From Phoronis australis (lineage: Eukaryota > Phoronida > Phoronidae), in assembly GCA_002633005.1 (NCBI GenBank), contig NMRA01000395.1, forward strand, positions 168,994-232,993: 64,000 bases of DNA, read 5' to 3'. Below are positions 23,871-35,330 of this stretch, piece after piece; within the stretch, counting starts at the first letter, position 1; each line of letters starts with the position of its first letter. The notes beneath the pieces were generated by a model. That model made no database searches. It was not told the DNA's origin and was given only the letters and a program-made list of their open reading frames with translations. The translations under genes were made by a program, and so were the position numbers.

Positions 23871-24560
23871 GCATGGCCGGCGCAGCACTGAAAAAAGTGG
23901 GGGGCTACAACCCCCCAGCCCCCTGTAGTGCACCGCCTATACACGATGGGCCGCGTAGCACTGAAAAAAGTGGGGCTATAGCCTCCTCCCCAGGTCCCTG
24001 TGGTTCACTGCCTATACACCATGGGCCGCGTAGCACTGAAAAAAGTGGGGCTATAGCCCTCCCAGCCCACTATGGTGCGCTGCCCATGTCAGGCAATCGT
24101 TATGGAAATTTTGAAGTGAACCATATTTCGGGAAAAATGACATGGATGGTGGATAAAGGCATTGTAGAGTGAACTGTACGTTTTATTAATAGTCCATATA
24201 TCTTGCTACATAACCTTATCATCATCTGATGTAATGATTGAACNCACCGCCTATACACGATGGGCCGCGTAGCACTGAAAAAAGTGGGGCTATAGCCTCC
24301 TCCCCAGGTCCCTGTGGTTCACTGCCTTTACACCATGGGCCGCGTAGCACTGAAAAAAGTGGGGCTATAGCCCTCCCAGCCCACTATGGTGCGCTGCCCA
24401 TGTCAGGCAATCGTTATGGAAATTTTGAAGTGAACCATATTTCGGGAAAAATGACATGGATAGTGGATAAAGGCATTGTAGAGTGAACTGTATGTTTTAT
24501 TAATAGTCCATATATCTTGCTACATAACCTTATCATCATCTGATGTAATGATTGAACTGA
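23871..24560. repeat. Near-identical ~305 bp block present twice around a single N
   Basis: The sequence from about 23933 to 24243 recurs from 24245 to about 24556 with only a few substitutions, and the two copies are separated by one N at 24244. Inside each copy is a smaller repeat (GGGCCGCGTAGCACTGAAAA). Open frames over it are repeat-derived. Confidence 0.9.
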
Positions 24561-27266
24561 GCTTTTGTATCATGTTTTGACATCACTGGTGGAGTTATTA
24601 TGGTATTACCATTCTTTTGTCACCAGCACTGTTCTGTATTGTATCTCTTGTAAACCCACATGTGGTTGGAGTACATTTGCACAGATCACTATAATATGTA
24701 GTATGTTGGTGAAAAGACTAGCATGTTTTTTAGCTTCGATGAAGTTTTGGCATCAAGGTGACAAAGGTATAGTTCATCTTTATTGCCGATGATCTTTCTA
24801 TTATTTTGCAACCCAGTTTACAAGGGTCCCATTTGTGACGCCTTTGAAAGTACATAGAAATGATTTTATATTTTCTCTAAAGTATTGTTGTAACTAGCAA
24901 GACCTTCTGTTAGAAATCTCCTCTGGTGACAAGGCAGGTAGTGGCAAAGTATTGTAACTAACCAGCAGGACATTCTAGTGGAAAGTAGCGCCCTCTGTTG
25001 CCATAGCAGTTAAATCTTCACCTACCGTATTTAGCACAAAATATGACTAGCAAGGGAAATTGTATTTGGTTAAGATTAAGAATATTTTAGTCTATTACTT
25101 GCATGTACATGGTATTTTTTATCCTTTGAAAAAGGGAAAAGATCCAATTTCCAATTTCGTCAATTATCTGTTAGTGATATGGTGAATAATTTACTCTAGT
25201 TTGTTATTCGCGTGCAATTTTTAGTCGTTTGGAGATTCGATGAAGATAGGGATACGTTGAATGGAGTGTCTGAGGGACTTGTACCATAGAGTGCCTAAGG
25301 GACTTAAATGTACCGTGTGGGACTCGTACCATAGAGTGTCAAAGGGACTCATACCATTGCAGTCATTGAACCATGTTTTGAGAAACTGGGCATTCTCAAC
25401 TATGTTAGACGATTTTTTATAAGTTGAAAACAACCAGGTTTGAAAATTATTTTTCTCTGAAATTGTTGAGATTCTACCACAACAGTTCTAATGAAGGCTG
25501 TCAGTAAGTTGGCTACTTTTTGACCCATGGTTCTTTGACTAAAGACGATTATCTCATTTTGAGATGACGTTGTTAAATGTTTGATACAGTACTGTACTTA
25601 ATCTTAATGCTAAGTAATAAATCACAACATTTCTTAGAAACTCATTTTAGTGATGTTGGATAAAATATAAAAAATACTTCATTCAACATACGGATCGAAC
25701 TGACTCCTTTTGATTAAAGATGTTTGATGACTTGGTGATTTCGGTCACATCTGCTCTTTCCTCTGCTAGTGTTCCAAGACAGCAGCAGCAATGTCCTTGA
25801 CCTTGTGTCACTTTGACTCCTACATATCTATTCAGGGAAGAACTTGTCTCTGCCATCTATCAGATAGCACTGTCAGAGTCAACTTCATATCTTAAGTGCA
25901 ATCCACACAGGCATACTTACCCTAGAACAAATTATTAATGGAACAAGTGGATGCTCTTTAAACTAGTGCAACTTGCCACACTTGTAATAACTCCTCCTTA
26001 TTGAGGTGGGGTAAGTTGTTCTAGAGTAACTTGTGCCACTTCTAATTGTTGTTCTAGAGTAACTTGTGCCACTTGTAATTGTTGTGTGACAAGGCTGAAT
26101 CAAGTAATTAGCCACTATGGCTACAGGGTTTACTTGTGTGCATAAAGCATAGTATCTGAATGTTTCATTTGAATCCAATCTATTGTTTCAGAGGCATGAT
26201 GTTCAGAACTTAACCAAATTTGGAATTTTTATGGTCTTACGTGACCTTAAGCCGGATAAAGGATGTTTGGTACACTTGAAAAAGTACTTAAGTGTAAAAT
26301 TACTTGGCGTGGCTTTATTGTAAGGATGTAAAAGATATTTCTTGTATGGATTACTGTCAATGCTGGCATTCTGTTTCTGGAATGTGCACTTGTCTCGTTA
26401 TTTTATTTTAAAGATATTGCTGTATTTGTGTCTGTATATCTGGGTGATATGGAACGCCAAAATGGAAAAAAGTCCAGGACACATATTTTCCAATTATTAA
26501 TTAAAGTCTGTACAGCACCAACAACACAAAGCTGGAATTCATCACTTCGGGAGATTTTATTGATCATGTCAGGACCAAAATTTAGCATATCAAGACAAAA
26601 ATTTATAAAGCCAGTACTGAAAATTTCCATGGCAAGAGACCACTGACCATCTACTATCTGACATTATGACAATCCACAGAAGTCTAATGTGTACCCAAGG
26701 CCAATGTGCATCATATGTTGTAAAGTGTAGAAGAAAGAAATTAACCTCATTGTCACTATAGTGTGGCTGTCTTCAACATTGCTCAACACTTAGCCTTGTG
26801 TACCTAATAGGGACCACTGGTGTCAATGCTTGTAGATGGTCATATACTCTCCTGACGTAACAACTATCTGGCGTGATACATTTTCAGTCCTGGTCTTGCA
26901 GTGTGAAAATAATGTTTGGATCTATTTTTTAATTCTTGCATAGAAAATATGTGTGGTGGAATGTTTTCCGCTTTGGTTTTTCATCGGGTGATTCTACTTG
27001 CCCTTGCGCACAAAAGTAATGTGCTATTCATTTCCACTAAATTATACCAAAATGGAGACTGTCTTTACCTTAAGGGAACAAAAAATGCATGCAACTTCAG
27101 AAAGGTGAAAACTACCTGCCAAAACTTTATGACTGACCTGCATTATGGATGTCATTGACGATGCAAACTTATCAAATTTTGCATCTCGAATGATTAAAAA
27201 CCATCCTACCAAAAAACTCTTCAGAAGTCCTCAGTTTGAAACTGAGGTGTTGCATGCCTCAGGCCA
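24561..27266. other. Unassigned region with minor duplications
   Basis: No gene was recognised. Imperfect 25-30 base repeats (GTACCATAGAGTGYC…GGGACT) occur at 25258-25357. A 36-base unit (TTGTTCTAGAGTAACTTGTG…) occurs twice at about 26010-26085. Confidence 0.4.
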
Positions 27267-27402
27267 AATAGCATATTGATATACAGGAATGATGCAGTAC
27301 AATAGCATATTGATATACAGGAATGATGCAGTACAATAGCATATTGATATACAGGAATGATGCAGTACAATAGCATATTGATATACAGGAATGATGCAGT
27401 AC
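27267..27402. repeat. 34-bp tandem repeat, four units
   Basis: Units are almost perfect: AATAGCATATTGATATACAG then GAATGATGCAGTAC. The minus-strand frame across it is open only because the repeat is. Confidence 0.95.
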
Positions 27403-27970
27403 AATTTTCACAAGGAAGAAACTTCTCACTTATGTTGTTTAGTTTTTCATGAAATAAGCTTGAAATGCAGATTTGCTCACTTGGCACTATATACAGTAAT
27501 TCTACTTATTTTGCACTAAATTGCAAAAATTGTTATTTTTCCCCATTTCTAAGGCTGACTACCTTGCGTCAAGTGATTCAAACTAACAAATGTTATTTTA
27601 CGACATCAACACTGCATAAACCAAGTTAATAACAGATTAACATTTTGTGGTAAAATTTGACAAAATGAAATTTCACTAATGTCGGCCATATTTTTGTACT
27701 TTTGTGCTTTATAGGGACAAAAAACATAATGTCATGTGACCCATTGTCATGCAAGTCACTTTGCCTTCGGACGTTTGTAATTAAGGCTAATATTTGGCTC
27801 CTAAAACTGAGAGAAAAAGGGTTATTTTGAGAAGTAACTTTATTGTCACATAGAATGAGAGTCTGTTGCTGACAATAATGTGGTTAAGTGTCAATTTCAT
27901 CAACGTTTTTATGCAATGCAGAAGACACTGGAACAAAATAAGATGTCCCCAGAAATGACTAACTTACTGT
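27403..27970. other. No recognised feature
   Basis: AT-rich; nothing supportable was seen. Confidence 0.4.
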
Positions 27971-28093
27971 CACTCTGTATAGGTCCTCGGTCTTTGCTGT
28001 TTAAAGCGCGCCACTCTGTATTGGTCCTCGGTCTCCGCTGTTTAAAGCGCGCCACTCTGTATTGGTCCTCGGTCTCCACTGTTTAAAGTGCGC
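27971..28093. repeat. 41-bp tandem repeat, three units
   Basis: The unit begins CACTCTGTATTGGTCCTCGG and ends TTTAAAGCGCGC, with starts at 27971, 28012 and 28053. Confidence 0.95.
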
Positions 28094-28129
28094 CTCACTT
28101 TTTTTAAGCTAAATATGTGTGAGCAGTGG

Positions 28130-28390
28130 ATGCTTACGTGAGCATGGGCGTTAACATGAAGATTTACGGTAAATAGGAGTGGGTGCTTACATGAGCATAG
28201 GCGTTAACATGAAGATTTACGGTAAATAGGAGTGGGTCCTTGCGTGAGCATGGGCATTAACATGAATATTTACGGTAAATAGGAGTGGGTCCTTACGTGA
28301 GCATGGGCATTAACAGGAATATTTACGGTAAATAGGAGTGGGTCCTTACATGAGCATGGGCGTTAACATGAAGATTTACGGTAAATGCGC
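28130..28390. repeat. 53-bp tandem repeat, five units, built from a transposon end
   Basis: Starts (AGCATGGGCGTTAACATG) are at 28141, 28194, 28247, 28300 and 28353. Each unit contains GATTTACGGTAAAT, the terminal motif of the GGGCGGTTAACC element family seen at 28439, 30735 and 50835. Confidence 0.9.
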
Positions 28391-28438
28391 TGTAAATCCC
28401 CAATGTCAGTGGAAATATATTCTAGCTAATGTGCGTTA

Positions 28439-28620
28439 TTACCGTAATCGTTCGGGTTAACGCCCTGGGCGGTTAAATTGGCGAATCCAAAAAATCGGGG
28501 GAGGGCGGTTAACCGAGCAGTGGGCGGTTAAATCGGAAATCCACCTTAAGTAGGGGATGGGCGGTTAACCGAACATGGGCGCTTATTACGACAGACAACC
28601 GCCCTGGGTCGTTAATCTTA
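28439..28620. mobile_element. GGGCGGTTAACC-type MITE with TTACCGTAA end
   Basis: It begins TTACCGTAATCGTTCGGGTT and carries several copies of GGGCGGTTAAMC. It shares its end with the short copies at 30735-30808 and 50835-51040. No coding capacity. Confidence 0.65.
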
Positions 28621-29757
28621 CCTGGCGATCTAAATCCTGACACGACAATCATACTCGGAACGCGTAGCCCTTTTCAAAGAGCTTTATCGTCACGTCGCCA
28701 AATGACTGTGAAAACGTCATAACAGCGGATGATCCCAACAAAGGTTCTCTTGCCCTCAGATTAGTCATTCACTATTAAATTTACAAAATTGCTGAGTAAT
28801 AGCCCCGTGTCTTCCAGCGGCGCGCAGACGACCAGTCACCACGCAGCCTCCACTAGAATTAAAACTGTTTCAAGATGTGACCCTGCTTAAGTGCGCGCGT
28901 GCAAGCTTCACGTGTTGCAGAGGTCAGACATCAAATTTATGGTTACAGTCTCGTACTATATGTAGCTGTCAAGTTCTGAGTCAGAGAGCAGTTTTAAAAT
29001 TGGTTGTAGTAAAAGTTTGAAAAACTTAAGTCTGCTGTTTTTTGTGTTTGGAATGTTATAGTCTACACTCCGTGACTCAATGACATTTTCAGCGTATGGT
29101 TCTGCGGCTAGCTGTCTTATCTCGACAGCTCGGCATTGCTCTCTTGCCGTTGCGCCAAACATGCTATGCAAAGAAGTAAGACAAGGATCGGGGGTGGTCG
29201 AGCCAGTCGTCGATCAAGAATAAAATTTCAAGCAACTGCAAAAATATGTTACAAAATGTCAAAAAACAGCAATGTTTCAATTCATTATTCTAAACGATCA
29301 CCTTACCAAACTGCGTGGTGGAAAAACATTTATTTTTCATGCAAGATGTCCAGATTATCCTATTTATATCACTTGTAATATCGCACTGCGGCACTGTTCG
29401 GTCCCGCTGTTATCGCGCAATGTCTCAGTCGACTGACAATCGTGACTTGGAAATGCCGTCAAGTACTATAACAGCCTCTTTCAATATGCAACTCGTTTTT
29501 TATGGCCAAAGATAGTGGCGGTATTCAGCACGCACGTAGGGCCTACGTGTGAGTCACCTGTCAATCATATGTTGGTGTCAAGGCAACATGCACTCCAAAG
29601 TGTAGGAACTTGCGCACGTGCACCACTACAAATCAGTCACACATAGCGACTGTCCGACGAAGTAACAAAAACGGGCGTGACTATGTACTTTTAAGCTGTT
29701 GTTACGAAAGACCCAGTTCTTTACGATATTCCTCCGTTGCCAATGTTACCCAAAACT
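28621..29757. other. Unassigned region
   Basis: No gene was recognised. Several CpG-containing segments (28640-28900, 29100-29210) look like unique sequence. Confidence 0.4.
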
Positions 29758-30670
29758 NAGAATTTTTTTGAAAAACACAGTATTATACAATTCTTGACTT
29801 GTATTTAGGTCAGTTACTATAATTTTATTACATGATTACCTTTGGAAGAAGGACGTTTTTGTTAGCCCACATACCGTATGGGAACGCGTGAAAATGTGGC
29901 ATAAATGACTATTTTAAACAATTACCAAGTTTATTGTCAGACTCTGTTGAGATAATGTTTCATATTTTTTGAAAATAAGATTAATCCCAAAATCACTCAG
30001 TCCCAACCAGTGATATTCCTGGATTGTGCCTTTGCACCAGTTACACATAAAAAACAAGTAATAAAAATGCACAAGTATATTGCACAGGTGCCTCTCCTGG
30101 GCGCCTCTTTTAAAGTGCAATACTCTTCCAAAAAGGCAACGTTCTAGTCAACTTCCATCCAGTCAGGTAAAACATGACTTTTTCTTATTTTGATTCCTTT
30201 GGGTTTTTGTTTCATCTGTTGACTTTAATTATGACTTGCTGCCCAACGTTTAGAATCAACAAAGTTCAATTTAAGTTTTGATTTTTGGTTTCCCAAATTT
30301 TAGAGACTGTACCAAAGTCCGCAACTGACATGTTTTTGGAGATTTTCAGTCTTTTCTGTTTTGTACTCTTAAAGGAGAAGGCCAGCCGATTTAATTAGTC
30401 TTTTTTATAGACTTAATCGGTCTATATCCACATCACCTTGTATACGGTCGATCTTATCTCGCCGAGAGGTGTCGTGTTAACCTGTGAGGAAGGTGAGAAA
30501 CGACGCAGCGACGTCAGTGGTTCTTCTGCAGAGTGAGTGATGCTATGGTGTGGTGTATCATTCACACTTGTTTGAACTATAAAGCTGCAAGGAAAGCGGG
30601 TATGTCATTTTTCAATTTCCTTGAGAAACCATAATGCTCCGGAAGTGGCTCGTGGTAGTGAAGAATGAAN
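29758..30670. repeat. Copy A of a ~910 bp near-identical block, bounded by single Ns
   Basis: It is bounded by N at 29758 and N at 30670. It matches 30831-31739 almost base for base, with scattered substitutions. Most probably it is the other allele of the same locus left in the assembly. Confidence 0.9.
30545..30670 (+). pseudogene. Possible THAP-type zinc finger start, copy A
   Basis: The frame MVWCIIHTCLNYKAARKAGM then SFFNFLEKP ends in TAA at 30632-30634. The N-terminal C-x4-C followed by Asn, and a later S-F-x-x-F, resemble the start of a THAP DNA-binding domain. After a one-base frame change the sequence gives an R-K/R-W-L-type continuation. The block ends at an N. Only the first third of a THAP domain would be present, so this is tentative. 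It has a duplicate at 31618. Confidence 0.3.
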
Positions 30671-30734
30671 ATCGATCTTTTTCTAAAAGTCGGGGATTCG
30701 CGCGTTTCCTTAGCACTAGGCGCTAAATCTTCAT

Positions 30735-30808
30735 TCTTTAAAAATCCACCTAAAGTCCAGGATGGGCGGTTAACTGAGCATGGGTGTTAACCCGAACGAT
30801 TACGGTAT
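30735..30808. mobile_element. Short GGGCGGTTAACC-type MITE remnant
   Basis: It ends GTTAACCCGAACGATTACGG, the mirror of the start of the copy at 28439. Confidence 0.6.
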
Positions 30809-30830
30809 GTCACTGCATGATTTTTTGTTT

Positions 30831-31739
30831 GAGAATTTTTTTGAAAAACACAGTATTATACAATTCTTGACTTGTATTTAGGTCAGTTGCTATAATTTTA
30901 TTACATGATTACCTTTGGAAGAAGGACGTTTTTGTGAGCCCACATACCGTATGGGAACGCGTGAAAATGTGGCATAAGTGACTATTTTAAACAATTACCA
31001 AGTTTATTGTCAGACTCTGTAGAGATAATGTTTCATATTTTTTAAAAATAAGATTAATCCCAAAATCACTCAGTCCCAACCAGGGATATTCCTGGATTGT
31101 GCCTTTGCACCAGTTACACATAAAAAACAAGTAATAAAAATGCACAAGTATATTGCACAGGTGCCTCTCCTGGGCGCCTCTTTTAAAATGCAATACTCTT
31201 CCAAAAAGGCAACGTTCTTGTCAACTTCCATCCAGTCAGGTAAAACATGACTTTTTCTTATTTTGATTCCTTTGGGTTTTTGTTTCATCTGTTGACTTTA
31301 ATTACGACTTGCTGCCCAACGTTTAGAATCAACAAAGTTCAATTTAAGTTTTGATTTTTGGTTTCCCAAATTTTAGAGACTGTACCAAAGTCCGCAACTG
31401 ACATGTTTTTGTAGATTTTCAGTCTTTTCTGTTTTGTACTGTTAAAGGAGAAGGCCAGCCGATTTAATTAGTCTTTTTTATAGACTTAATCGATCTATAT
31501 CCACATCACCTTGTATACGGTCGATCTTATCTCACCGAGAGGTGTCGTGTTAACCTGTGAGGAAGGTGAGAAACGACGCAGCGACGTCAGTGGTTCTTCT
31601 GCAGAGCGAGTGATGCTATGGTGTGGTGTATCATTCACACTTGTTTGAACTATAAAGCTGCAAGGAAAGCGGGTATGTCATTTTTCAATTTCCTTGAGAA
31701 ACCATAATGCTCCGAAAGTGGCTGGTGGTAGTGAAGAAT
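30831..31739. repeat. Copy B of the ~910 bp near-identical block
   Basis: Counterpart of 29758-30670. Unlike copy A it continues without an N into unique sequence at both sides, so it is probably the correctly placed copy. Confidence 0.9.
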
Positions 31740-31795
31740 GAAAAGTACGCCGTTTATACCTAGTATGAGGCCGTGAAAATTCTCCGTGTCTGTCA
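31618..31795 (+). pseudogene. Possible THAP-type zinc finger fragment, copy B
   Basis: The start is identical to that at 30545 (C-x4-C, Asn, S-F-F-N-F). The stop TAA is at 31705-31707. In a second frame, directly overlapping the stop, the sequence reads IMLRKWLVVVKNEKYAVYT. This fits the R-x-x-W block that follows in THAP domains. The CSEHF-type final histidine region of the domain is not found nearby. It could be a decayed transposase N-terminus or chance; a one-base indel is needed to join the two parts. Confidence 0.33.
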
Positions 31796-31995
31796 ATGGC
31801 CTTTATTTCGTCGGATCGGTTGTTGATCAGTTTTTGATTGTGGTGAATTATAGTTGGCCATGAAAACATAAACAATTACAATTAATTCAAGGCGTGAGAA
31901 CATATAAAATAATATATATCCTGTTGGTTGACTGCCTCGTTCGTGAGGCTTTTGTTAGGTTGTCTGGGTGTAGGATGTTTTCGCTAGTTCTTTTT

Positions 31996-32445
31996 CTAAG
32001 CCCCAAAAAACGTCATAAACACACTTCTGTTTAGACGAGGTGCAAAATCAGGGTGGTCTGTGAGACACATCTGCGCTTCTCCAAGAAGGCATTTCAGTTG
32101 TAGAATTTCGTGGCAGCAAACGCAAGCGTCGGTCATTCCCATTATCATGCACTTAGCTCACTCACACCATGACAAGTCATTCAATTGGTTTTCAGAACTA
32201 TCTGCATGTTCCATTGTCTGTGCACATTCACGGTGCCTCTCAATTATTTCTTGATTAGGGTATTCCGGTTCGAACTGATAGCCTGTGAAACCTAACGATT
32301 GACCTGTGAAGTCTTCGTCGGATGAGCACTCGCCTAAGTCGGGATTGTGAGTTGCCGCGTTATCGTTTATTATTCTGCGTTCTGTTTCAGAATGAATTAT
32401 TCTCACCCTAACCAATGCTTGTATAAATCTGAAACAAAGTCTGTC
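31996..32445 (-). pseudogene. P2X7 C-terminal-domain-like fragment with in-frame stop
   Basis: The minus strand reads GYQFEPEYPNQEIIERHREC, then ENQLNDLSWCE, a TGA stop (32158-32160), and AKCMIMGMTDACVCCHEILQ, continuing to CLTDHPDFAPRLNRSVFMTF and a stop at 31996-31998. The order Y-x-F-E-P, W-C-x-C-x-x-C, CC-x-E and C-[IL]-T…F…LNR-x-V matches the cysteine-rich ballast domain of P2X7 receptors. In many invertebrates this domain also occurs in stand-alone proteins without the channel. Here the second Cys of W-C-x-C is lost and the stop follows W-C-E, and the end of the domain is missing. An acceptor-like TTTCAG upstream at about 32428 could start the exon. It may be a decayed gene copy, or a functional exon with a sequencing error at the stop. 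Confidence 0.6.
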
Positions 32446-33465
32446 TCATTAGATACAATTTGTAATGCCTTGGAGTGTTGGTGAGTGCAAATGTTTTGAG
32501 AAGCCTTCAATGAATAAATCACTGCATTACAGGCTTTGGATGCAATAAACTAATTGACCAGGAAGGAGGCCGTGTGAGTGCATGCTAATTCAATGTTTGC
32601 TCACAGAAAGCTGCTGTGAAACAATAACTCGATTTTATATCCTATGGTCAGATGTTGGGGGAATCTTTATTTAGATATTCATATACATTATTCGTATCAT
32701 TGCTACTGTACAACTTTTGCCCTGACAGTTCTGTGGAAGGGGAACCTGACTTCGCAGCACCCGACGAGCTAGTAAGTGGATTTGCAGTTTCGTAGCTAAT
32801 TCATCAAAATAATCACATGCACATTTTTTTGGCTCACTAGTATAATCTTTTCGTGACTGGAAGTTTGGCTGGTTTATATTCGCGATGTCTTCAGTCCGGC
32901 CGCGATGGGCCTGATCGAGTTCTGAGCCACTGGCCGGGATAGCAAGCATTTTGTGTGTTTAGAACTGAAAAAATTTGCAAGTCTAAAATTACAACACACA
33001 GCTATGTTCTCCTGTCTGTATTTTGCGGACAAATAATTTGAATTTATCACCGAACACACCCCAAACTCTTGCGACCAACAATGGTAAATTGGCCTACTGA
33101 ACTTTGTAGGCTACGGTACATTCAAATACCGTAATAGCGAAATAAAATAGCACACTTGTTCAATAACTCGATGCATTTGTAAGGGTTTTACATTGAATTT
33201 TGATGATTTATTGGTATAAAATGATGAATTCAAGCAATAAGCTGACACCAGTTAAGCGTGTTGTGAACTGCTTAACAGACTGCATTCGAACCTCTGACGT
33301 CATTGGTTAATTTCAATACCTTCGTCTGCCGTCAGGTGTCAGGTAAAGGAGCTGTACTTGCTGTTACGGAGTGGAACTGCTCAATCTGAATTGATACAAA
33401 CTAGGTTGCGTTTTGGGTGGCATTCTCCTTTAAAGAAGTAGTCAGTATGATTATTTATTAACTCA
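32446..33465. other. Unassigned region, possible further exon on minus strand
   Basis: 32671-32949 is open on the minus strand for 92 residues with a protein-like composition (NINQPNFQSRK…CACDYFDELATKL). It lies just upstream of the P2X7-domain fragment and could be its N-terminal exon, but no family is recognised and no matching donor is seen. The rest is featureless. Confidence 0.3.
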
Positions 33466-33832
33466 GTAACATTGGTGTTTTTGTATTGACCACTGGTGTT
33501 TTCATATTGACCACTGGTGTTTTAATATTGACCACTGGTGTTTTATATTGACCACTGGTGTTTTCATATTGACCACTGGTGTTTTCATATTCACCGCTGG
33601 TGTTTTTATATTGACTACTGCTGTTTTCATATTGACTATTGGTGTTTTTATATTAACCACTGGTGTTTTTATATTGATCACTGGTGTTTTTATATTGATC
33701 ACTGGTGTTTTTATATTGATCACTGGTGTTTTTACATTGACCACTGGTGTTTTTATATTGATCACTGGTGTTTTTACATTGACCACTGGTGTTTTTATAT
33801 TGACCACTGGTGTTTTAAAACACCATGAGTTA
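33466..33832. repeat. 21-bp VNTR, about 17 units
   Basis: Unit TGACCACTGGTGTTTTTATAT with variants. Because 21 is a multiple of three, several frames on both strands are open through the whole array (repeating seven-residue peptides such as KTPVVNI). These are not evidence of a gene. Confidence 0.97.
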
Positions 33833-34902
33833 ACCACTTAATGAGTTAGCCACTGCATTGCCAGTCCTTTTTGACACAATTGCTAGCGGCCTGCTACACA
33901 TTGTACCAGAGGTCTGCAGGGCGCTCAGGTTGACCCACAGGCACTCATTTGATCACCTGGAACTGTTTTTTTTGCTTTATTAGTATATAGTTGAAACCAA
34001 GTTGATGAGCTAGAGACCTGACTCAGGGGTTTAGCAGTGTGCCCCCCGTGGGACTTGAACCCTCAACCTTGAGGAAGCAGACTCTTGTCTCACTAGGCCA
34101 CACCGACTCTTCTCCTATAACATGTGAGATGAAATGTTATAGGTTTTTTTTGAAACTTCGATATACATAACCACTGGTGATGGCCAGGTCTCCTTGTTGT
34201 TATCTCTAAGTATATTTAAACAAGCAAGTGGGATTGTGCTAAATATGGGTGTGCTTGGGTTGTCTGTTGACTTTATCTACGTACTGTATTTCTTTTGATA
34301 AATGCCATAAGACATTTTCACACCAACTTCGTTGTGGTATCAGTGGAGTGTCATGTACACTAGGGACTAAGTAGCTGTCAATGAACCTTTGACTCTGTCT
34401 TCAGTAGTTTGAGGGCAAAGAAGTTATTACTTGGCAGAATTCTTGAAATTCCGACAAGTTATTATGTTGCTCTGTTGTTAATTTTTTTTGTTTGTTCGCA
34501 CGATACAGGTCGCAATTTTCGTTCGATCATCACAAAATTTACACATAACACGTAGTTTTAGAGGTACTGAAGGTCTCTTGCTTTTCGTCATAATCGGATC
34601 CAAGATGGCGGCTGTGGCGGCCATTTTGTTTTTATTTTAAGATACAAAGGCTTTTGGGGGCTACAATTTTTTGTGTACAGGGTTGAAACTCGGCACAATT
34701 ATTGGACTGGACGTGCGCTACAACTATTCCGGAAGTTGTTTACTTCCGGTTAAAGATGGCGGAAATATTGGCGATCGCGTAGGCGCACCTCGATTTTGTC
34801 CTAAAAACGTTTTCTCCTGTAGAGGGTGCATTATAGAGCCAGTTCCTTCGAATTTTTGCAGGTGTTAGTTTCTTATGACATACTATTATACAGAGCCAAA
34901 AA
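33833..34902. repeat. Block duplicated at 35030-36133 (assembly overlap)
   Basis: The sequence after the VNTR through CAGAGCCAAAAA at 34902 repeats almost exactly at about 35030-36133, and an N at 34903 separates the copies. It contains a tRNA-derived SINE and the outer part of the foldback element's left arm. Confidence 0.9.
33880..34112 (-). mobile_element. tRNA-derived SINE (first assembled copy)
   Basis: On the minus strand the head at 34112-34038 has an A-box-like TGGCCTAGTGAG and a B box GGTTCAAGTCC inside GAGGGTTCAAGTCCCACG. A non-tRNA body follows (CTCATCAACTTGGTTTCAAC…GAGCGCCCTGCAGACCTCTG). Together these indicate a Pol III SINE. The body was not matched to a known SINE core. Confidence 0.65.
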
Positions 34903-34903
34903 N

Positions 34904-35030
34904 TTATATTGACCACTGGTGTTTTTATATTGATCACTGGTGTTTTTATATTGATCACTGGTGTTTTTATATTGATCACTGGTGTTTTTACATTGACCAC
35001 TGGTGTTTTTATATTGACCACTGGTGTTTT
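34904..35030. repeat. Second copy of the 21-bp VNTR, about 6 units
   Basis: Same unit as 33466-33832 but much shorter, starting directly after the N at 34903. It is best read as the truncated contig edge or a different-length allele. Confidence 0.9.
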
Positions 35031-35104
35031 AAAACACCATGAGTTAACCACTTAATGAGTTACCCACTGCATTGCCAGTCCTTTTAACACAAAAATAATT
35101 GCTA

Positions 35105-35330
35105 GCGGCCTGGTACACATTGTACCAGAGGTCTGCAGGGCGCTCAGGTTGACCCACAGGCACTCATTTGATCACCTGGAACTGTTTTTTTGCTTTATTA
35201 GTATATAGTTGAAACCAAGTTGATGAGCTAGAGACCTGACTCAGGGGTTTAGCAGTGTGCCCCCGTGGGACTTGAACCCTCAACCTTGAGGAAGCAGACT
35301 CTTGTCCCACTAGGCCACACTGACTCTTCT
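35105..35330 (-). mobile_element. tRNA-derived SINE (second assembled copy)
   Basis: The same SINE as at 33880-34112, with a few substitutions (for example TGTCCCACTAGG against TGTCTCACTAGG). Head at about 35255-35330. Confidence 0.65.

Noticed and set aside
23852-24486. RSTEKSGAI-repeat peptides
   Set aside because: Derived from a repeated block duplicated around an N; no conserved domain.
33466-33832. CRISPR-like array
   Set aside because: Units abut with no unique spacers, and the DNA is eukaryotic.
33466-33841. Heptad-repeat proteins (KTPVVNI, YIDHWCF) on both strands
   Set aside because: By-products of a 21-bp VNTR; open in several frames at once.
34038-34112. Functional tRNA gene on the minus strand
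   Set aside because: A and B boxes are present but the sequence does not fold into a full cloverleaf by eye and continues into a SINE body; better called a tRNA-derived SINE.
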